A stretch of DNA of 64,000 nucleotides, taken from an uncultured Chthonomonas sp. (GTDB lineage: Bacteria; Armatimonadota; Chthonomonadetes; Chthonomonadales; Chthonomonadaceae). Shown one piece after another: positions 8,762 through 17,857 of this stretch. The notes beneath the pieces were generated by a model. It saw nothing but the letters and a program-made list of their open reading frames with translations, had not been told where the DNA came from and searched no databases. Each line of letters starts with the position of its first letter. The stretch's first letter is position 1. The DNA lies in NCBI GenBank assembly GCA_903859705.1, contig CAIONQ010000099.1:1-64000 (forward strand), given 5' to 3'. Position numbers and translations under genes: made by a program.

Positions 8762-10291
8762 CTATTTCTTCGGGGCCGTTCGCACAAACTTCTCGGGCAT
8801 CTGAGCAGCATTTAGCCCGAGAACTGCCAGCACGCAGGCCCCCTGCTTCAGATCGTCCGGGCGTACCTTATCAAAGGTATCCGATTGAGAGTGGTGGGTA
8901 AGCCCGTACTCCGCACCATCCTGATTAAAGGCGAAGGCGGGCACGCCGGCATCATCAAACGAGGCATGATCGGTGCCATTCATTTTGCCGGGAATGATGT
9001 TGGGCTCATCGGTAAGCAAGCCCAGGTTTTTTAGCAAAGCAAACTGCGTATCTATCTGCGGCTTTGCTTCGGTGCGATCCTGCAGCCAGAGTCCCTTCAC
9101 GCGGCCTGTACCCGTATCATGCACGTACACTACATCAAAGTTCTGCATTTCATTCTTGTGGGAATCCACATAGGCTTTGGACCCGAACAGCCCCTCTTCT
9201 TCGCCGCTAAACAGCACAAAGCGGATGGTGCGATCCGGGGTAACTCCGGTGGATTTGATGAGTTTGGCCGCTTCCAGCACCGCCATAGAGCCGGTGCCAT
9301 TATCGGTGGTGCCCGTGCCCAGATCCCATGAATCCAGATGGGCGCCAAGCAGCACAACCTCATCTGGCTTAGTGGCACCTTTAATCTCGCCAACGGTGTT
9401 GTACACAGTTACTGGCCCGCTGCTGCTTTTGGATTTTACGTTCAGTTCTACTGTTACTGGCTGGCCGCGTTTAAGCAGGCGCTGCAATAGCGCGATGTGC
9501 TCGTGAGTTACGAACAGCGTTGGAATTGGAGATGCGTATGCGGGGCTGCCGGTCATATTCTGTAGCTGGTGCGGTTTGCCAGAATCACGCAATACAGCAG
9601 CGGCTCCCTCTTTCACCAGAAACGCCGTTACCTTTTTGCGGAAGGCAATCATCTGTTCAAACGTTCTGGCAGGTGCGGGCTGCGCTGGCTTAGTGGTATC
9701 TACCGGGGCTTTTGCGCCCGCAAATGCAGGGATGGGCGACAGGGTGGCACCGCCTGGCCACGCCAGCATGCCGGTGGGAGATGCGCCAGGGCCAGTTGGC
9801 GCAGAAGGAACGATGATGGCATTTTTGAGCTTGCCTTCAAACGCTGCGAAATCTTCCTCAGTTTGTGGCTCAAACACCACTACTTTGCCAGTTACCTTGC
9901 CGTGTGTGCCACCGGTCCATGCCATTTGCTCCGCAAAAATGGGCAGGCTGGTGGGAGAGACAACCCGTGCTTCCACACTGCCTCGCTCCCACCCCTGAGC
10001 GATGGCGTACTTCTCCAGGTGCACATTCTGCAGGCCATACGCGCGCATCTTTTCGGCGGTCCAATCGTTTGCGCGCTTCATACGCGCAGAGCCCGTGAGC
10101 CGTGGGCCGATCATATCGCTCAAGTATTCCAGGTTGGTAACCGCGTCGGAGGCATCCCGCTCGGTAAGTATCATCTTCTCCAGTACTCCTCTATCGGCCT
10201 GGGCGCTGGCATGTGTTTGCGCGAGGCACAGGGGGAGAAGCATGGCAGGGAGGATAGCGGCGGCTCTTAATTTATGGGAAACACGGTTCAC
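8762..10291 (-). CDS. Exported M28-family zinc aminopeptidase
   Basis: A protein of 509 residues starting from GTG at 10291, preceded by AGGAG at good spacing; a signal peptide ends at about THASAQA. A protease-associated-type insert lies in the first half. The M28 metal ligands are all visible: H-x-D in GAHLDSWD near residue 316, D in TTDNGTG, the catalytic Glu pair in FSGEEEG near 362, D in VHDTG near 391, and the final His in LTHHSQSDT near 464. These enzymes remove N-terminal residues from peptides using two zinc ions, here in the periplasm or outside the cell. It is the first gene of a minus-strand pair with the glycosidase-like gene, and divergent from arsR. Confidence 0.88.
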   Translation of the reverse strand: MNRVSHKLRAAAILPAMLLPLCLAQTHASAQADRGVLEKMILTERDASDAVTNLEYLSDMIGPRLTGSARMKRANDWTAEKMRAYGLQNVHLEKYAIAQGWERGSVEARVVSPTSLPIFAEQMAWTGGTHGKVTGKVVVFEPQTEEDFAAFEGKLKNAIIVPSAPTGPGASPTGMLAWPGGATLSPIPAFAGAKAPVDTTKPAQPAPARTFEQMIAFRKKVTAFLVKEGAAAVLRDSGKPHQLQNMTGSPAYASPIPTLFVTHEHIALLQRLLKRGQPVTVELNVKSKSSSGPVTVYNTVGEIKGATKPDEVVLLGAHLDSWDLGTGTTDNGTGSMAVLEAAKLIKSTGVTPDRTIRFVLFSGEEEGLFGSKAYVDSHKNEMQNFDVVYVHDTGTGRVKGLWLQDRTEAKPQIDTQFALLKNLGLLTDEPNIIPGKMNGTDHASFDDAGVPAFAFNQDGAEYGLTHHSQSDTFDKVRPDDLKQGACVLAVLGLNAAQMPEKFVRTAPKK

Positions 10292-10409
10292 GGGTACTCT
10301 CCTGAAACTGTTAGCGGATGCGGATAATTGTGAAGTCCTAAAGTTCGGCCCCAGCAAACAGCACTCCTGCCTGAACCGAATACTCGTACCATCAATAAAG
10401 AATCATTTC

Positions 10410-10427
10410 AATATTTCATGAAATATT
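10410..10427. promoter_or_regulatory. Perfect 18-bp palindrome, candidate ArsR operator
   Basis: The sequence aatatttcatgaaatatt reads the same on both strands. ArsR/SmtB repressors bind AT-rich inverted repeats of this type over their own promoter. It lies 50 bp before the arsR start codon. A second imperfect repeat, catttc (10458-10463) with gaaatg (10474-10479), overlaps the start codon and could be an accessory site. Confidence 0.6.
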
Positions 10428-10476
10428 GTTGTATTTCTCGCGTATGCGAGGTACTATCATTTCAATAATTAACGAA

Positions 10477-10848
10477 ATGAGAAACCTGATGCAGATAGAG
10501 CTAACCCAAAGGATAGATGCTGCCGTAATGTTCAAGGCACTTGGCGACCCCACGCGGCTGCACATCTACAATTTTTTGCGGAGCTGCTGCTGCCCGGTTG
10601 CACTGGATGAGAGTGGCGATGTGCGCCCGGTAGATGGCCCAACAGTGGGAGAAGTTTGCTGCCACGTAACTGGTGCTCAGCAGATAAACTCGCTGATATC
10701 GCATCACTTGAAAGAGCTACGCGTGGCGGGCCTTATCACGGTAGAGCGCCGTGGCAAAAACATGATTTGCGGTGTGAACCGCAAGGCTGCGCATGCACTG
10801 GCAGCATACCTTACGGATGGATCTGAAAACAGAAATGGCAGCTGTTGT
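10477..10848 (+). CDS. arsR: ArsR-family arsenite-responsive repressor
   Basis: A protein of about 124 residues from the ATG at 10477; the stop codon follows at 10849-10851. The winged helix-turn-helix core reads 'MFKALGDPTRLHIYNFL' and then 'INSLISHHLKELRVAGLITVERRGK'. Cysteines are abundant: SCCCPV at residues 37-39, GEVCCHV at 61-62, and a terminal Cys-Cys at 123-124. These are good candidates for a three-coordinate As(III) site, although the layout differs from the classical ELCVCDL helix. In such repressors arsenite binding releases DNA. A perfect palindrome just upstream supports autoregulation. An ATG at 10489 is an alternative start. The fusion gene arsM-arsD begins 26 bp downstream, in the same operon. 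Confidence 0.88.
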
Positions 10849-10877
10849 TGAGGGCCGCTGGCCCGGGGGTTAAAGAC

Positions 10878-12227
10878 ATGCAAAACAACGATAACTTGAT
10901 GGATAGAGAAGATGTGCGTGAGCTGGTGCGGAGCAAATATGGCGCCGCAGCGCTTACCGTGTTGAATGGCCAGGGTGCGGCATGCTGTGGTGGCAGTGCA
11001 GGCGGCGGCAAGAAGAACGAAGGAGATACGGATTGCTGCGGCGGATCCGACGCGATTACGGGCAAACTTTACACGGATACTGAGGCTGCCTCTATCCCGG
11101 AGGCAGCTCTGCTGGCCTCGCTGGGATGCGGCAACCCCACCGCGCTTGCACAGCTAAATGCGGGAGAAGTGGTGCTGGACCTTGGCAGCGGCGGTGGCAT
11201 TGATGTGCTGCTTTCTGCAAGCCGCGTTGGCCCAACCGGGTATGTTTACGGCCTGGATATGACCGACGAGATGCTGGCACTTGCCGAGAGCAACCGGGCG
11301 CAGGCGGGCGCTGAAAACGTGAAGTTTATGAAGGGGCACATCGAAGAGATTCCCCTGCCAGATAATAGCGTGGATGTGATTATCTCCAACTGTGTTATCA
11401 ACCTTTCGGCAGATAAAGATGCGGTGCTGAAAGAGGCCTTCCGCGTGCTGAAACCCGGAGGAAGATTTGCGGTATCTGATGTGGTGGTAGATGGCCACCT
11501 TCCAGAACAGATACGGGCGGATATGGAGGCTTATGTTGGTTGCGTTGCAGGAGCACTGGAGCGAGATGAGTACCTTGCGAAATTGAAATCTGCGGGTTTT
11601 GCAGATGCCAGCATCGAACCCACCAGGCGCTATACCTTTGCGGATTTAGAGGAAAGTGCGTGCAGCATGGCCGCGATATCAACCCTTTCTGCTTCAGAAA
11701 TTGCCGATCTGGATGGGAGGGTAATGGGAGGGTTTATACGGGCAACAAAGCCGCTGGCAACAGAGGAAGCGTGCTGTGGCACCGATTGCTGCAGCGTAGA
11801 GCCGAACGCTGTTACGGAGAGTGGCTGCTGTGGAGACGATTGCTGCGGTGAGGTACCAGGGGCAGAGCAACCGGCCAAACTGGTACAGGTTTTTGACCCG
11901 GCGCTGTGCTGTTCAACAGGCGTTTGCGGCGCTTCGGTAGACCCGGCATTGGTGGCCGCAGCCAGAAACCTGGCATGGCTGAAGCAACGCGGAGTTGCTG
12001 TAGAGCGGTTTAACCTTGGCCAGCAGGCGGCGGAGTTTGTGAACCGACCAGAGATACTGGCCGAGATACAAAAGGATGCAACTGCGCTGCCGATAGTTAT
12101 GGTAGACGGCAAAATAGTGAGCCAGGGCGGTTATCCCACACTGGAAACTCTGCTGGAGGTGCTCGGAATCAGTACAGAAGAACTGCCCGAACCTACCGGG
12201 ATACAGATACCACTTACCCTTAAATAA
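10878..12227 (+). CDS. arsM: Arsenite S-adenosylmethionine methyltransferase fused to ArsD metallochaperone
   Basis: A protein of 449 residues. Residues about 40-310 are a class I methyltransferase of the ArsM family: VLDLGSGGGIDVLLSA is the SAM-binding loop, and conserved arsenic cysteines appear in SLGCGNP, SNCVINLS and YVGCVAG. A Cys-rich linker follows with two C-C-x-x-x-C-C units (CCGTDCC and CCGDDCC). Residues about 338-430 are a complete ArsD: VFDPALCCSTGVCG contains the three As(III)-binding cysteines (344, 345, 350), followed by LAWLKQRGVAVERFNLGQQ and LPIVMVDGK. ArsD normally passes arsenite to ArsA; ArsM methylates arsenite. Joining them in one chain suggests direct hand-over between methylation and the ArsA encoded next. 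The ATG at 10878 is chosen; an upstream in-frame start at 10845 overlaps arsR. Confidence 0.9.
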   Translation: MQNNDNLMDREDVRELVRSKYGAAALTVLNGQGAACCGGSAGGGKKNEGDTDCCGGSDAITGKLYTDTEAASIPEAALLASLGCGNPTALAQLNAGEVVLDLGSGGGIDVLLSASRVGPTGYVYGLDMTDEMLALAESNRAQAGAENVKFMKGHIEEIPLPDNSVDVIISNCVINLSADKDAVLKEAFRVLKPGGRFAVSDVVVDGHLPEQIRADMEAYVGCVAGALERDEYLAKLKSAGFADASIEPTRRYTFADLEESACSMAAISTLSASEIADLDGRVMGGFIRATKPLATEEACCGTDCCSVEPNAVTESGCCGDDCCGEVPGAEQPAKLVQVFDPALCCSTGVCGASVDPALVAAARNLAWLKQRGVAVERFNLGQQAAEFVNRPEILAEIQKDATALPIVMVDGKIVSQGGYPTLETLLEVLGISTEELPEPTGIQIPLTLK

Positions 12228-12242
12228 GTAGATTTGGAATTG

Positions 12243-12281
12243 CGGCCGCAGCGTTATTTGAATGTGCCATTGCTGCGGCCG
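12243..12281 (+). promoter_or_regulatory. Intercistronic hairpin abutting the arsA ribosome-binding site
   Basis: cggccgcagc (12243-12252) is perfectly complementary to gctgcggccg (12272-12281) around a 19-base loop. The arsA Shine-Dalgarno GGAG is at 12281-12284, so its first base is in the stem and the rest is immediately beside it. The hairpin may lower arsA translation or mark an RNA processing site. No T-run follows, so full termination is unlikely. Confidence 0.55.
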
Positions 12282-12291
12282 GAGCAAGACC

Positions 12292-14010
12292 ATGTGGGCC
12301 ACAAAACTTACACAACGATTCATTTTTTTCACCGGCAAAGGCGGCACGGGGAAAACCTCTTTATCCTGCGCGGCAGCCTTATACCTCTCTTCAATGGGCA
12401 AAAAGGTACTGCTGGTAAGCACCGACCCGGCATCCAACCTGGATGAAACGCTGGGAATTTCGCTTGGTGCAACCCCGGTGCCCGTACCCGGTGCAGAGAA
12501 CTTGTTTGCGGCAAACCTGGACACTGAAGAGGCGGCAAGCCGTTATCGGGAGCGGGCCGTTGGTCCGTACCGAGGATTGCTTCCAGAGGCATCCATAAGA
12601 AATATGGAAGAGCAGCTCTCTGGAGCGTGCACAACCGAAATCGCTGCATTTGATGAGTTTACTGCCCTGCTGGGCGCAGACCCAGAGCATCTACAGTACG
12701 ACCATATTGTGTTTGATACCGCCCCCACCGGCCACACATTGCGACTGCTTAGCCTGCCTGCAGCGTGGAGTGGGTTTATAGATACCAGCACATCGGGTGT
12801 ATCGTGCCTTGGTCCATTATCGGCCCTTAAGCAGCAGGATGCCATGTACAGAGCCGCCATTGCCGCGCTGAAAGATACGGAACAAACGGTAATTGTGCTT
12901 GTGGCACGGCCAGACAGGGCTGCCATCAAAGAGGCGGCACGAGCATCTCATGAGCTAAAAACACTGCAGATCAACGGCCAGCGACTGATTATAAATGGCC
13001 TGTTTAAAGCAACCGATTGCAGCGATTCCATTGCCGTAGCCCTGGAGGCACGCGGCAAAACGGCACTCAGCCAGATGCCTGCTGAGCTGGCCGAAATGCC
13101 CTGCGATACCATTGTATTGCTGCCACAGGCTGTACTTGGTTTACGGGGTATTCAGAGATTGCTTGATCCGCCCAATGCACTGGGGGCCATTGCTGCCTGT
13201 GATACAACCGATGCTCCTGTGGCAACCGATACGCTGGATTCGTTGATAGACGCGATTGTGGCGCATGGCCGTGGCCTGGTAATGACAATGGGCAAAGGCG
13301 GAGTGGGCAAAACCACCACGGCAGCAGAGATTGCTATCCAGCTTGCAGTGCGCGGCAACAGGGTTTTGCTAACCACAACAGACCCGGCAGCGCATGTGCA
13401 GGATGCGGTGGGCGGAGCAATCGCCGGGCTAAGTATAGAGCGTATAGACCCGGCTGCAGAGGTGGAAACCTACCGGCAAGAGGTGCTGAGCACGGCGGGT
13501 AAAGGGATGGATGCAGGCGGGCTTGCAGTGTTAGAAGAAGACCTGCGCTCGCCATGTACTGAGGAGATAGCCGTGTTCAGGGCATTTGCCCGCGCTGTGG
13601 AGCGTGCGGCAGATAGTTTTGTTGTGATAGACACGGCACCCACTGGCCACACCATACTTCTGCTGGATGCCGCCGAAGCCTACCATCGCGAGGTGCTACG
13701 AACATTGCCCGGTGCGGAGATGCCAGAGATGGTGCGGCAGTTGCTGCCGCGCCTTCGCGATCCCAACTGGACCCATATTTTGATAGTAACCCTGCCAGAA
13801 CCCACACCTGTGCACGAGGCATCATGCCTGCAGCAAGATCTGCGCCGGGCAGGCATAGAGCCCTACGCCTGGATAGTTAACCAGAGCCTGCTTGCCGCAG
13901 GCACAACGGACCCCCTGCTAAGTGCACGCGCCCACCAGGAGGCCGCGATGATTCAGGAAGTTGCCCACCTCGCCGGCAGGTTTGCTGTGCTGCCGTGGCG
14001 GGTTGGGTGA
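12292..14010 (+). CDS. arsA: Arsenical pump-driving ATPase ArsA (two-domain)
   Basis: A protein of 572 residues with tandem nucleotide-binding halves: P-loop FFTGKGGTGKTS near residue 15 and MGKGGVGKTTT near 334, each followed by the ArsA signature DTAPTGHT. The three As(III)-binding cysteines fall at exactly the positions known from the E. coli plasmid R773 enzyme: Cys113 (SGACTTE), Cys172 (SGVSCLG) and Cys422 (SPCTEE). This agreement also supports the ATG at 12292. ArsA normally energises the ArsB permease with ATP after receiving arsenite from ArsD. No arsB or acr3 gene is present in the window. A weak GGAG precedes the start next to a hairpin. Confidence 0.93.
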   Translation: MWATKLTQRFIFFTGKGGTGKTSLSCAAALYLSSMGKKVLLVSTDPASNLDETLGISLGATPVPVPGAENLFAANLDTEEAASRYRERAVGPYRGLLPEASIRNMEEQLSGACTTEIAAFDEFTALLGADPEHLQYDHIVFDTAPTGHTLRLLSLPAAWSGFIDTSTSGVSCLGPLSALKQQDAMYRAAIAALKDTEQTVIVLVARPDRAAIKEAARASHELKTLQINGQRLIINGLFKATDCSDSIAVALEARGKTALSQMPAELAEMPCDTIVLLPQAVLGLRGIQRLLDPPNALGAIAACDTTDAPVATDTLDSLIDAIVAHGRGLVMTMGKGGVGKTTTAAEIAIQLAVRGNRVLLTTTDPAAHVQDAVGGAIAGLSIERIDPAAEVETYRQEVLSTAGKGMDAGGLAVLEEDLRSPCTEEIAVFRAFARAVERAADSFVVIDTAPTGHTILLLDAAEAYHREVLRTLPGAEMPEMVRQLLPRLRDPNWTHILIVTLPEPTPVHEASCLQQDLRRAGIEPYAWIVNQSLLAAGTTDPLLSARAHQEAAMIQEVAHLAGRFAVLPWRVG

Positions 14011-14197
14011 GCGGAGTACATCAATTTTCATGATCCCACCCCCCCTGCATCGCGCAGGATTACACTGGCTCCGGGGTTAATGATTCTGCGTTGTGCAGCG
14101 GGTGTTGCCTGTATTCACCCATGCATGGAATTCTTAACCTGCCGGATTTGGAGGGTGCTGTGGCTGGCATGCCTGCAGGTTTCAGGAGTCTGGTGAT

Positions 14198-16435
14198 ATG
14201 TTGGTACGGATTGCTCCCTGCGTTTCGGCGCTGCTGCTGGCGGTTACAGGATTTATGGTGAACTCTATTTCTGCAAACGCAGCCCCGCCGCGCCCTGGCT
14301 CCCTTACCCTGTGGTACACAAAGCCCGCGGCCCCTGGCATGAATGAGGCGCTGCCTATTGGCAATGGGAGGCTTGGTGGCCTGATTTATGGCGCACCGGA
14401 TAGTGAACGGGTTGTGTTTAATGAGGACAGCCTGTGGACCGGTGATGCCAACCCCAGTGGCGTATATGAGAGCATGGGCGCCTACCAGAAGTTTGCCGAA
14501 GTGCATGTGGAGCTTGCCGGCAAAGGGACGACTTCTGCGTACCGGCGAGATCTGGATATTGAGAAGGCCCTGGCGCATGTGCAGTACGCTCAGGGTGGGG
14601 TGCGTTTTACCCGCGAGTACCTCGCCAGCCACCCTGCCCAGGCGCTGCTTATGCACTTTGGTGCCGATAAGCCGGGCAGCTACACCGGCAAAGTGCTACT
14701 GCAAGATACGCACGCTGGCACTGTTAGTGCTGATGGACACGCGGCTGTTATCACACTGAGGGGCTTGCTTACCAACGGAATTATCTACGAGGCGCAACTG
14801 CATCTGGCCACAAAGGGCGGCACCGTTGCCGCCGATGGCAATGCACTTACCTTTACTAACTGCTCCGAACTTACCATCGCTGTTACCGGTGCAACCAGCT
14901 ATTCTATGGATGCCGCTGGCAGGAAGTACCTTGGCACAGATCCGCATGAGCGTATTTCCAGGCAGGGTGCCGCTGCTGTTTTGCGCCCCTATACAGCCCT
15001 GAAATCGGAGCATATCGCCGATTATCAAAAGCTGTTTTCTCGCGTGAAGTTGAACCTCGGCAACACACCTGCCGAGCGCGCGGCCCTGCCCACGGATGAG
15101 CGCAAACTGCTTGCTGCAAAGGGTGGCGACCCAGAGCTGGAGGCCCTGCTTTACCAGTTTGGGCGCTACCTGCTTATTGGCTGCTCGCGCCCGGGCTCTT
15201 TACCCGCAAACCTGCAGGGGCTGTGGAACGATAGCAACACCCCACCCTGGAGCAGCGATTATCACGCCAACATCAATGTGCAGATGAACTATTGGCCTGC
15301 CGAGGTTGCTGGCCTGCCGGAGTGCCACACGCCCCTGTTCGATCTGGTTAAAAGTCAGCTTGCCGATTGGCGCATCGCAACTGCCGCCGCTCCTGAGTAT
15401 AAGCTGGCATCCGGGGCAGCAGTGCGCGGCTGGGCGCTCCGAACATCTCACAACATCACCGGTGGAATGGGCTGGAACTGGGATAAGACGGCCAACGCAT
15501 GGTACTGCCTGCACTTCTGGGAGCATTATGCATTTACAGGCGACAAAGCCTACCTTAAGAACACCGCCTACCCGGTAATGAAAGAGATTACGGAGTTCTG
15601 GGAAGATCACCTCAAGGCACTGCCGGATGGCAGGCTGGTTGTTCCGGATGGCTGGTCGCCAGAACATGGCCCCGTGGAAGATGGCTGCAGCTACAATCAG
15701 GAGATTGTGTGGGATCTGTTTACGAACTATGTTCAGGCTGCCACAGAGCTGGGCGTGGATGCCGATTACCGCAAGAAGATAGAGGGGATGCGCAATAGGC
15801 TGGTTACGCCAGCCATTGGCCGCTGGGGACAGCTGCAGGAGTGGATGACCGACCGCGACGATGAGAAAGATCATCACCGGCACACATCGCATCTGTTTGG
15901 CGTGTACCCCGGCAGGCAATTCAGCGTAAGCCATACCCCGGAACTGGCAGCTGCCGCAAAGAAGAGCCTGATTGCCCGCAGCGACTCGGATGATGTTCGA
16001 GAATGGTCGTTTGCATGGCGAACCGCGCTCTATGCCCGCCTGCAGGATGGCGATGCAGCCTATGGACAGGTTCTGCATCTGTTTTCTGCGCGCGATAGCT
16101 GCCCCAACCTGTTTGGGCTGCACCCACCGATGCAGATAGACGGAAACTTTGGAATAACGGCCGGCATCGCCGAGATGCTGCTGCAGAGCCATGCTGCTGA
16201 AATAGAGCTGCTGCCAGCGCTGCCAAAAGTGTGGAAGAGCGGAAGCGCAACAGGGCTGCGGGCGCGCGGCGGCTTTGTGGTGGATCAAACGTGGCAAGAG
16301 GGGCAGTTAAAGCACGCTGTTATCCACAGCCTGCATGGCGGCGTTTGTACCGTACGCCTGGGAGATAAAGAGCGTAAGCTTAACCTGGGTGCTGGAGCGC
16401 AGATTGTTCTGAACAGTGAGCTGGAAACGCGCTGA
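14198..16435 (+). CDS. Secreted GH95 alpha-L-fucosidase/galactosidase
   Basis: A 745-residue protein with a signal peptide of about 28 residues. The N-terminal GH95 domain is clear (LWYTKPAAPGMNEALPIGNGRLGGLIYG; VVFNEDSLWTGD). The (alpha/alpha)6 catalytic region carries NINVQMNYWPAEVAGL, whose two Asn correspond to N421/N423 of Bifidobacterium AfcA. The Glu of GWSPEHGP corresponds to E566, and the Asp of QIDGNFGITAGIAEML to D766. Family members release terminal L-fucose (or L-galactose) by inversion. An AGGAG lies 9 bases before the ATG. It opens a compact same-strand run with the sulfatase and GH32-like genes, which points to breakdown of sulfated or fucosylated glycans. Confidence 0.9.
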   Translation: MLVRIAPCVSALLLAVTGFMVNSISANAAPPRPGSLTLWYTKPAAPGMNEALPIGNGRLGGLIYGAPDSERVVFNEDSLWTGDANPSGVYESMGAYQKFAEVHVELAGKGTTSAYRRDLDIEKALAHVQYAQGGVRFTREYLASHPAQALLMHFGADKPGSYTGKVLLQDTHAGTVSADGHAAVITLRGLLTNGIIYEAQLHLATKGGTVAADGNALTFTNCSELTIAVTGATSYSMDAAGRKYLGTDPHERISRQGAAAVLRPYTALKSEHIADYQKLFSRVKLNLGNTPAERAALPTDERKLLAAKGGDPELEALLYQFGRYLLIGCSRPGSLPANLQGLWNDSNTPPWSSDYHANINVQMNYWPAEVAGLPECHTPLFDLVKSQLADWRIATAAAPEYKLASGAAVRGWALRTSHNITGGMGWNWDKTANAWYCLHFWEHYAFTGDKAYLKNTAYPVMKEITEFWEDHLKALPDGRLVVPDGWSPEHGPVEDGCSYNQEIVWDLFTNYVQAATELGVDADYRKKIEGMRNRLVTPAIGRWGQLQEWMTDRDDEKDHHRHTSHLFGVYPGRQFSVSHTPELAAAAKKSLIARSDSDDVREWSFAWRTALYARLQDGDAAYGQVLHLFSARDSCPNLFGLHPPMQIDGNFGITAGIAEMLLQSHAAEIELLPALPKVWKSGSATGLRARGGFVVDQTWQEGQLKHAVIHSLHGGVCTVRLGDKERKLNLGAGAQIVLNSELETR

Positions 16436-16465
16436 GTCTGCAGCCTGCCGGGAGGGATCCGCACC

Positions 16466-17857
16466 TTGCCTGTACGTTCAATTGCGCCAGTAATCGCCAC
16501 TCTTGGGCTGGCTATAGCCGGGTTTTCGGCGCTTCCCGCAAGCGGCGATAAGGCTCAAAACACCGAAAAACGGCCGAACATACTGGTTATATTAACGGAT
16601 GATCAGGGGCGAGGAGACTATTCTGCCTTCGGCACGCCAGATGTTAGCACACCCAACATCGATAGAATTTTTCACGAAGGCGTAACGTTTGATAACTTCT
16701 ACGCCAATAGCAGCGTGTGCTCGCCATCCAGGGCGGCGCTGCTTACCGGCTGTTACCCGGACAGGGTTGGAGTGCCAGGCGTTATTCGGGAAGAGACCCC
16801 CAACGACTCCTGGGGATACCTTAAACAGGGTGTAAAGCTACTGCCGCAGATGCTAAAGCCCGCAGGTTATCACACGGCGCTGGTGGGCAAATGGCACCTG
16901 GGAATAGGGGCTCCTAACACGCCGAACGGCCGGGGATTTGATCTGTTTCACGGCTTTTTGGGCGATATGATGGACGATTACTACACCCATCTGCGCCATG
17001 GCCTGAACCTTATGCGGCACAATGGCCAAGCCGTAAATCCGCAGGGGCATGCCACGGATGTGTTCACCCAGTGGGCTTGCGACTATCTACATGAGCGCGC
17101 ATCCGCAAACAACCCTTTCTTTTTGTATCTTGCCTATAACGCCCCGCACGATCCGGTTCAACCGCCCGCCGAATGGCTGCAAAAGGTGAAAAAACGGCAT
17201 CCCGAACTATCTGCTAAGCGCGCACGCCTTGTAGCTTTGATTGAGCACCTGGACTCTGGAATTGGCAAAGTGCTGGATACGCTGGATGCCGAAGGGTTGG
17301 CGCAAAACACGCTGGTTATTTTTACATCGGATAACGGTGGGTTGCTGGAAAATGGCGCGAATAACGGGCCGTGGCGGAGTGGCAAGGGCCATATGTATGA
17401 AGGTGGCTTGCGTGTGCCGGCAGCAATGCGTTGGCCCGGCCGGGTGGCTGCAGGCAGTAGTACACAGCACATGGCACTTACCATGGATATATTTTCAACC
17501 GCCTGCGAGGCAGCCGGAGTAAAACCACCTGGGGGCATAGACGGTCGCAGTTTTCTGGCCGAAGTTACGGGCACAGGCACCCCGCAACAGTCCAGAGATA
17601 CCTACTTTGTAAGGCGCGAAGGCGGCATAGCCTACGGCGGCAAAACGATTGATGCGTACAGGCGCGGAGATTGGAAGCTACTGCAGGATAGCCCTTTCGC
17701 ACCCCTTGAACTTTATAACCTTAAGACCGATCCCGGCGAAACCACCAATATGGCGGCCACTGCACCGGATCGCTTCCGAGAACTTGCAGAAGCGCTACGC
17801 AGGCAGATACAGATTGGCGGAGAAACTCCATGGCAAAAACGGCCCTCCGGGCGATAA
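16466..17857 (+). CDS. Secreted type I sulfatase (formylglycine-dependent)
   Basis: A 463-residue protein from a TTG start at 16466, preceded by GGAGGG at 9 bases; a signal peptide ends near residue 25. The catalytic signature C85-S-P-S-R is the standard site whose cysteine is converted to formylglycine. Metal ligands appear in NILVILTDDQG and in TSDNGG, and KWHLG carries the conserved Lys/His. The family hydrolyses sulfate esters, often on algal, plant or animal glycans. No formylglycine-generating enzyme is seen in the window. The gene ends 28 bases inside the next reading frame, so translation of the two is probably coupled. Confidence 0.9.
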   Translation: MPVRSIAPVIATLGLAIAGFSALPASGDKAQNTEKRPNILVILTDDQGRGDYSAFGTPDVSTPNIDRIFHEGVTFDNFYANSSVCSPSRAALLTGCYPDRVGVPGVIREETPNDSWGYLKQGVKLLPQMLKPAGYHTALVGKWHLGIGAPNTPNGRGFDLFHGFLGDMMDDYYTHLRHGLNLMRHNGQAVNPQGHATDVFTQWACDYLHERASANNPFFLYLAYNAPHDPVQPPAEWLQKVKKRHPELSAKRARLVALIEHLDSGIGKVLDTLDAEGLAQNTLVIFTSDNGGLLENGANNGPWRSGKGHMYEGGLRVPAAMRWPGRVAAGSSTQHMALTMDIFSTACEAAGVKPPGGIDGRSFLAEVTGTGTPQQSRDTYFVRREGGIAYGGKTIDAYRRGDWKLLQDSPFAPLELYNLKTDPGETTNMAATAPDRFRELAEALRRQIQIGGETPWQKRPSGR

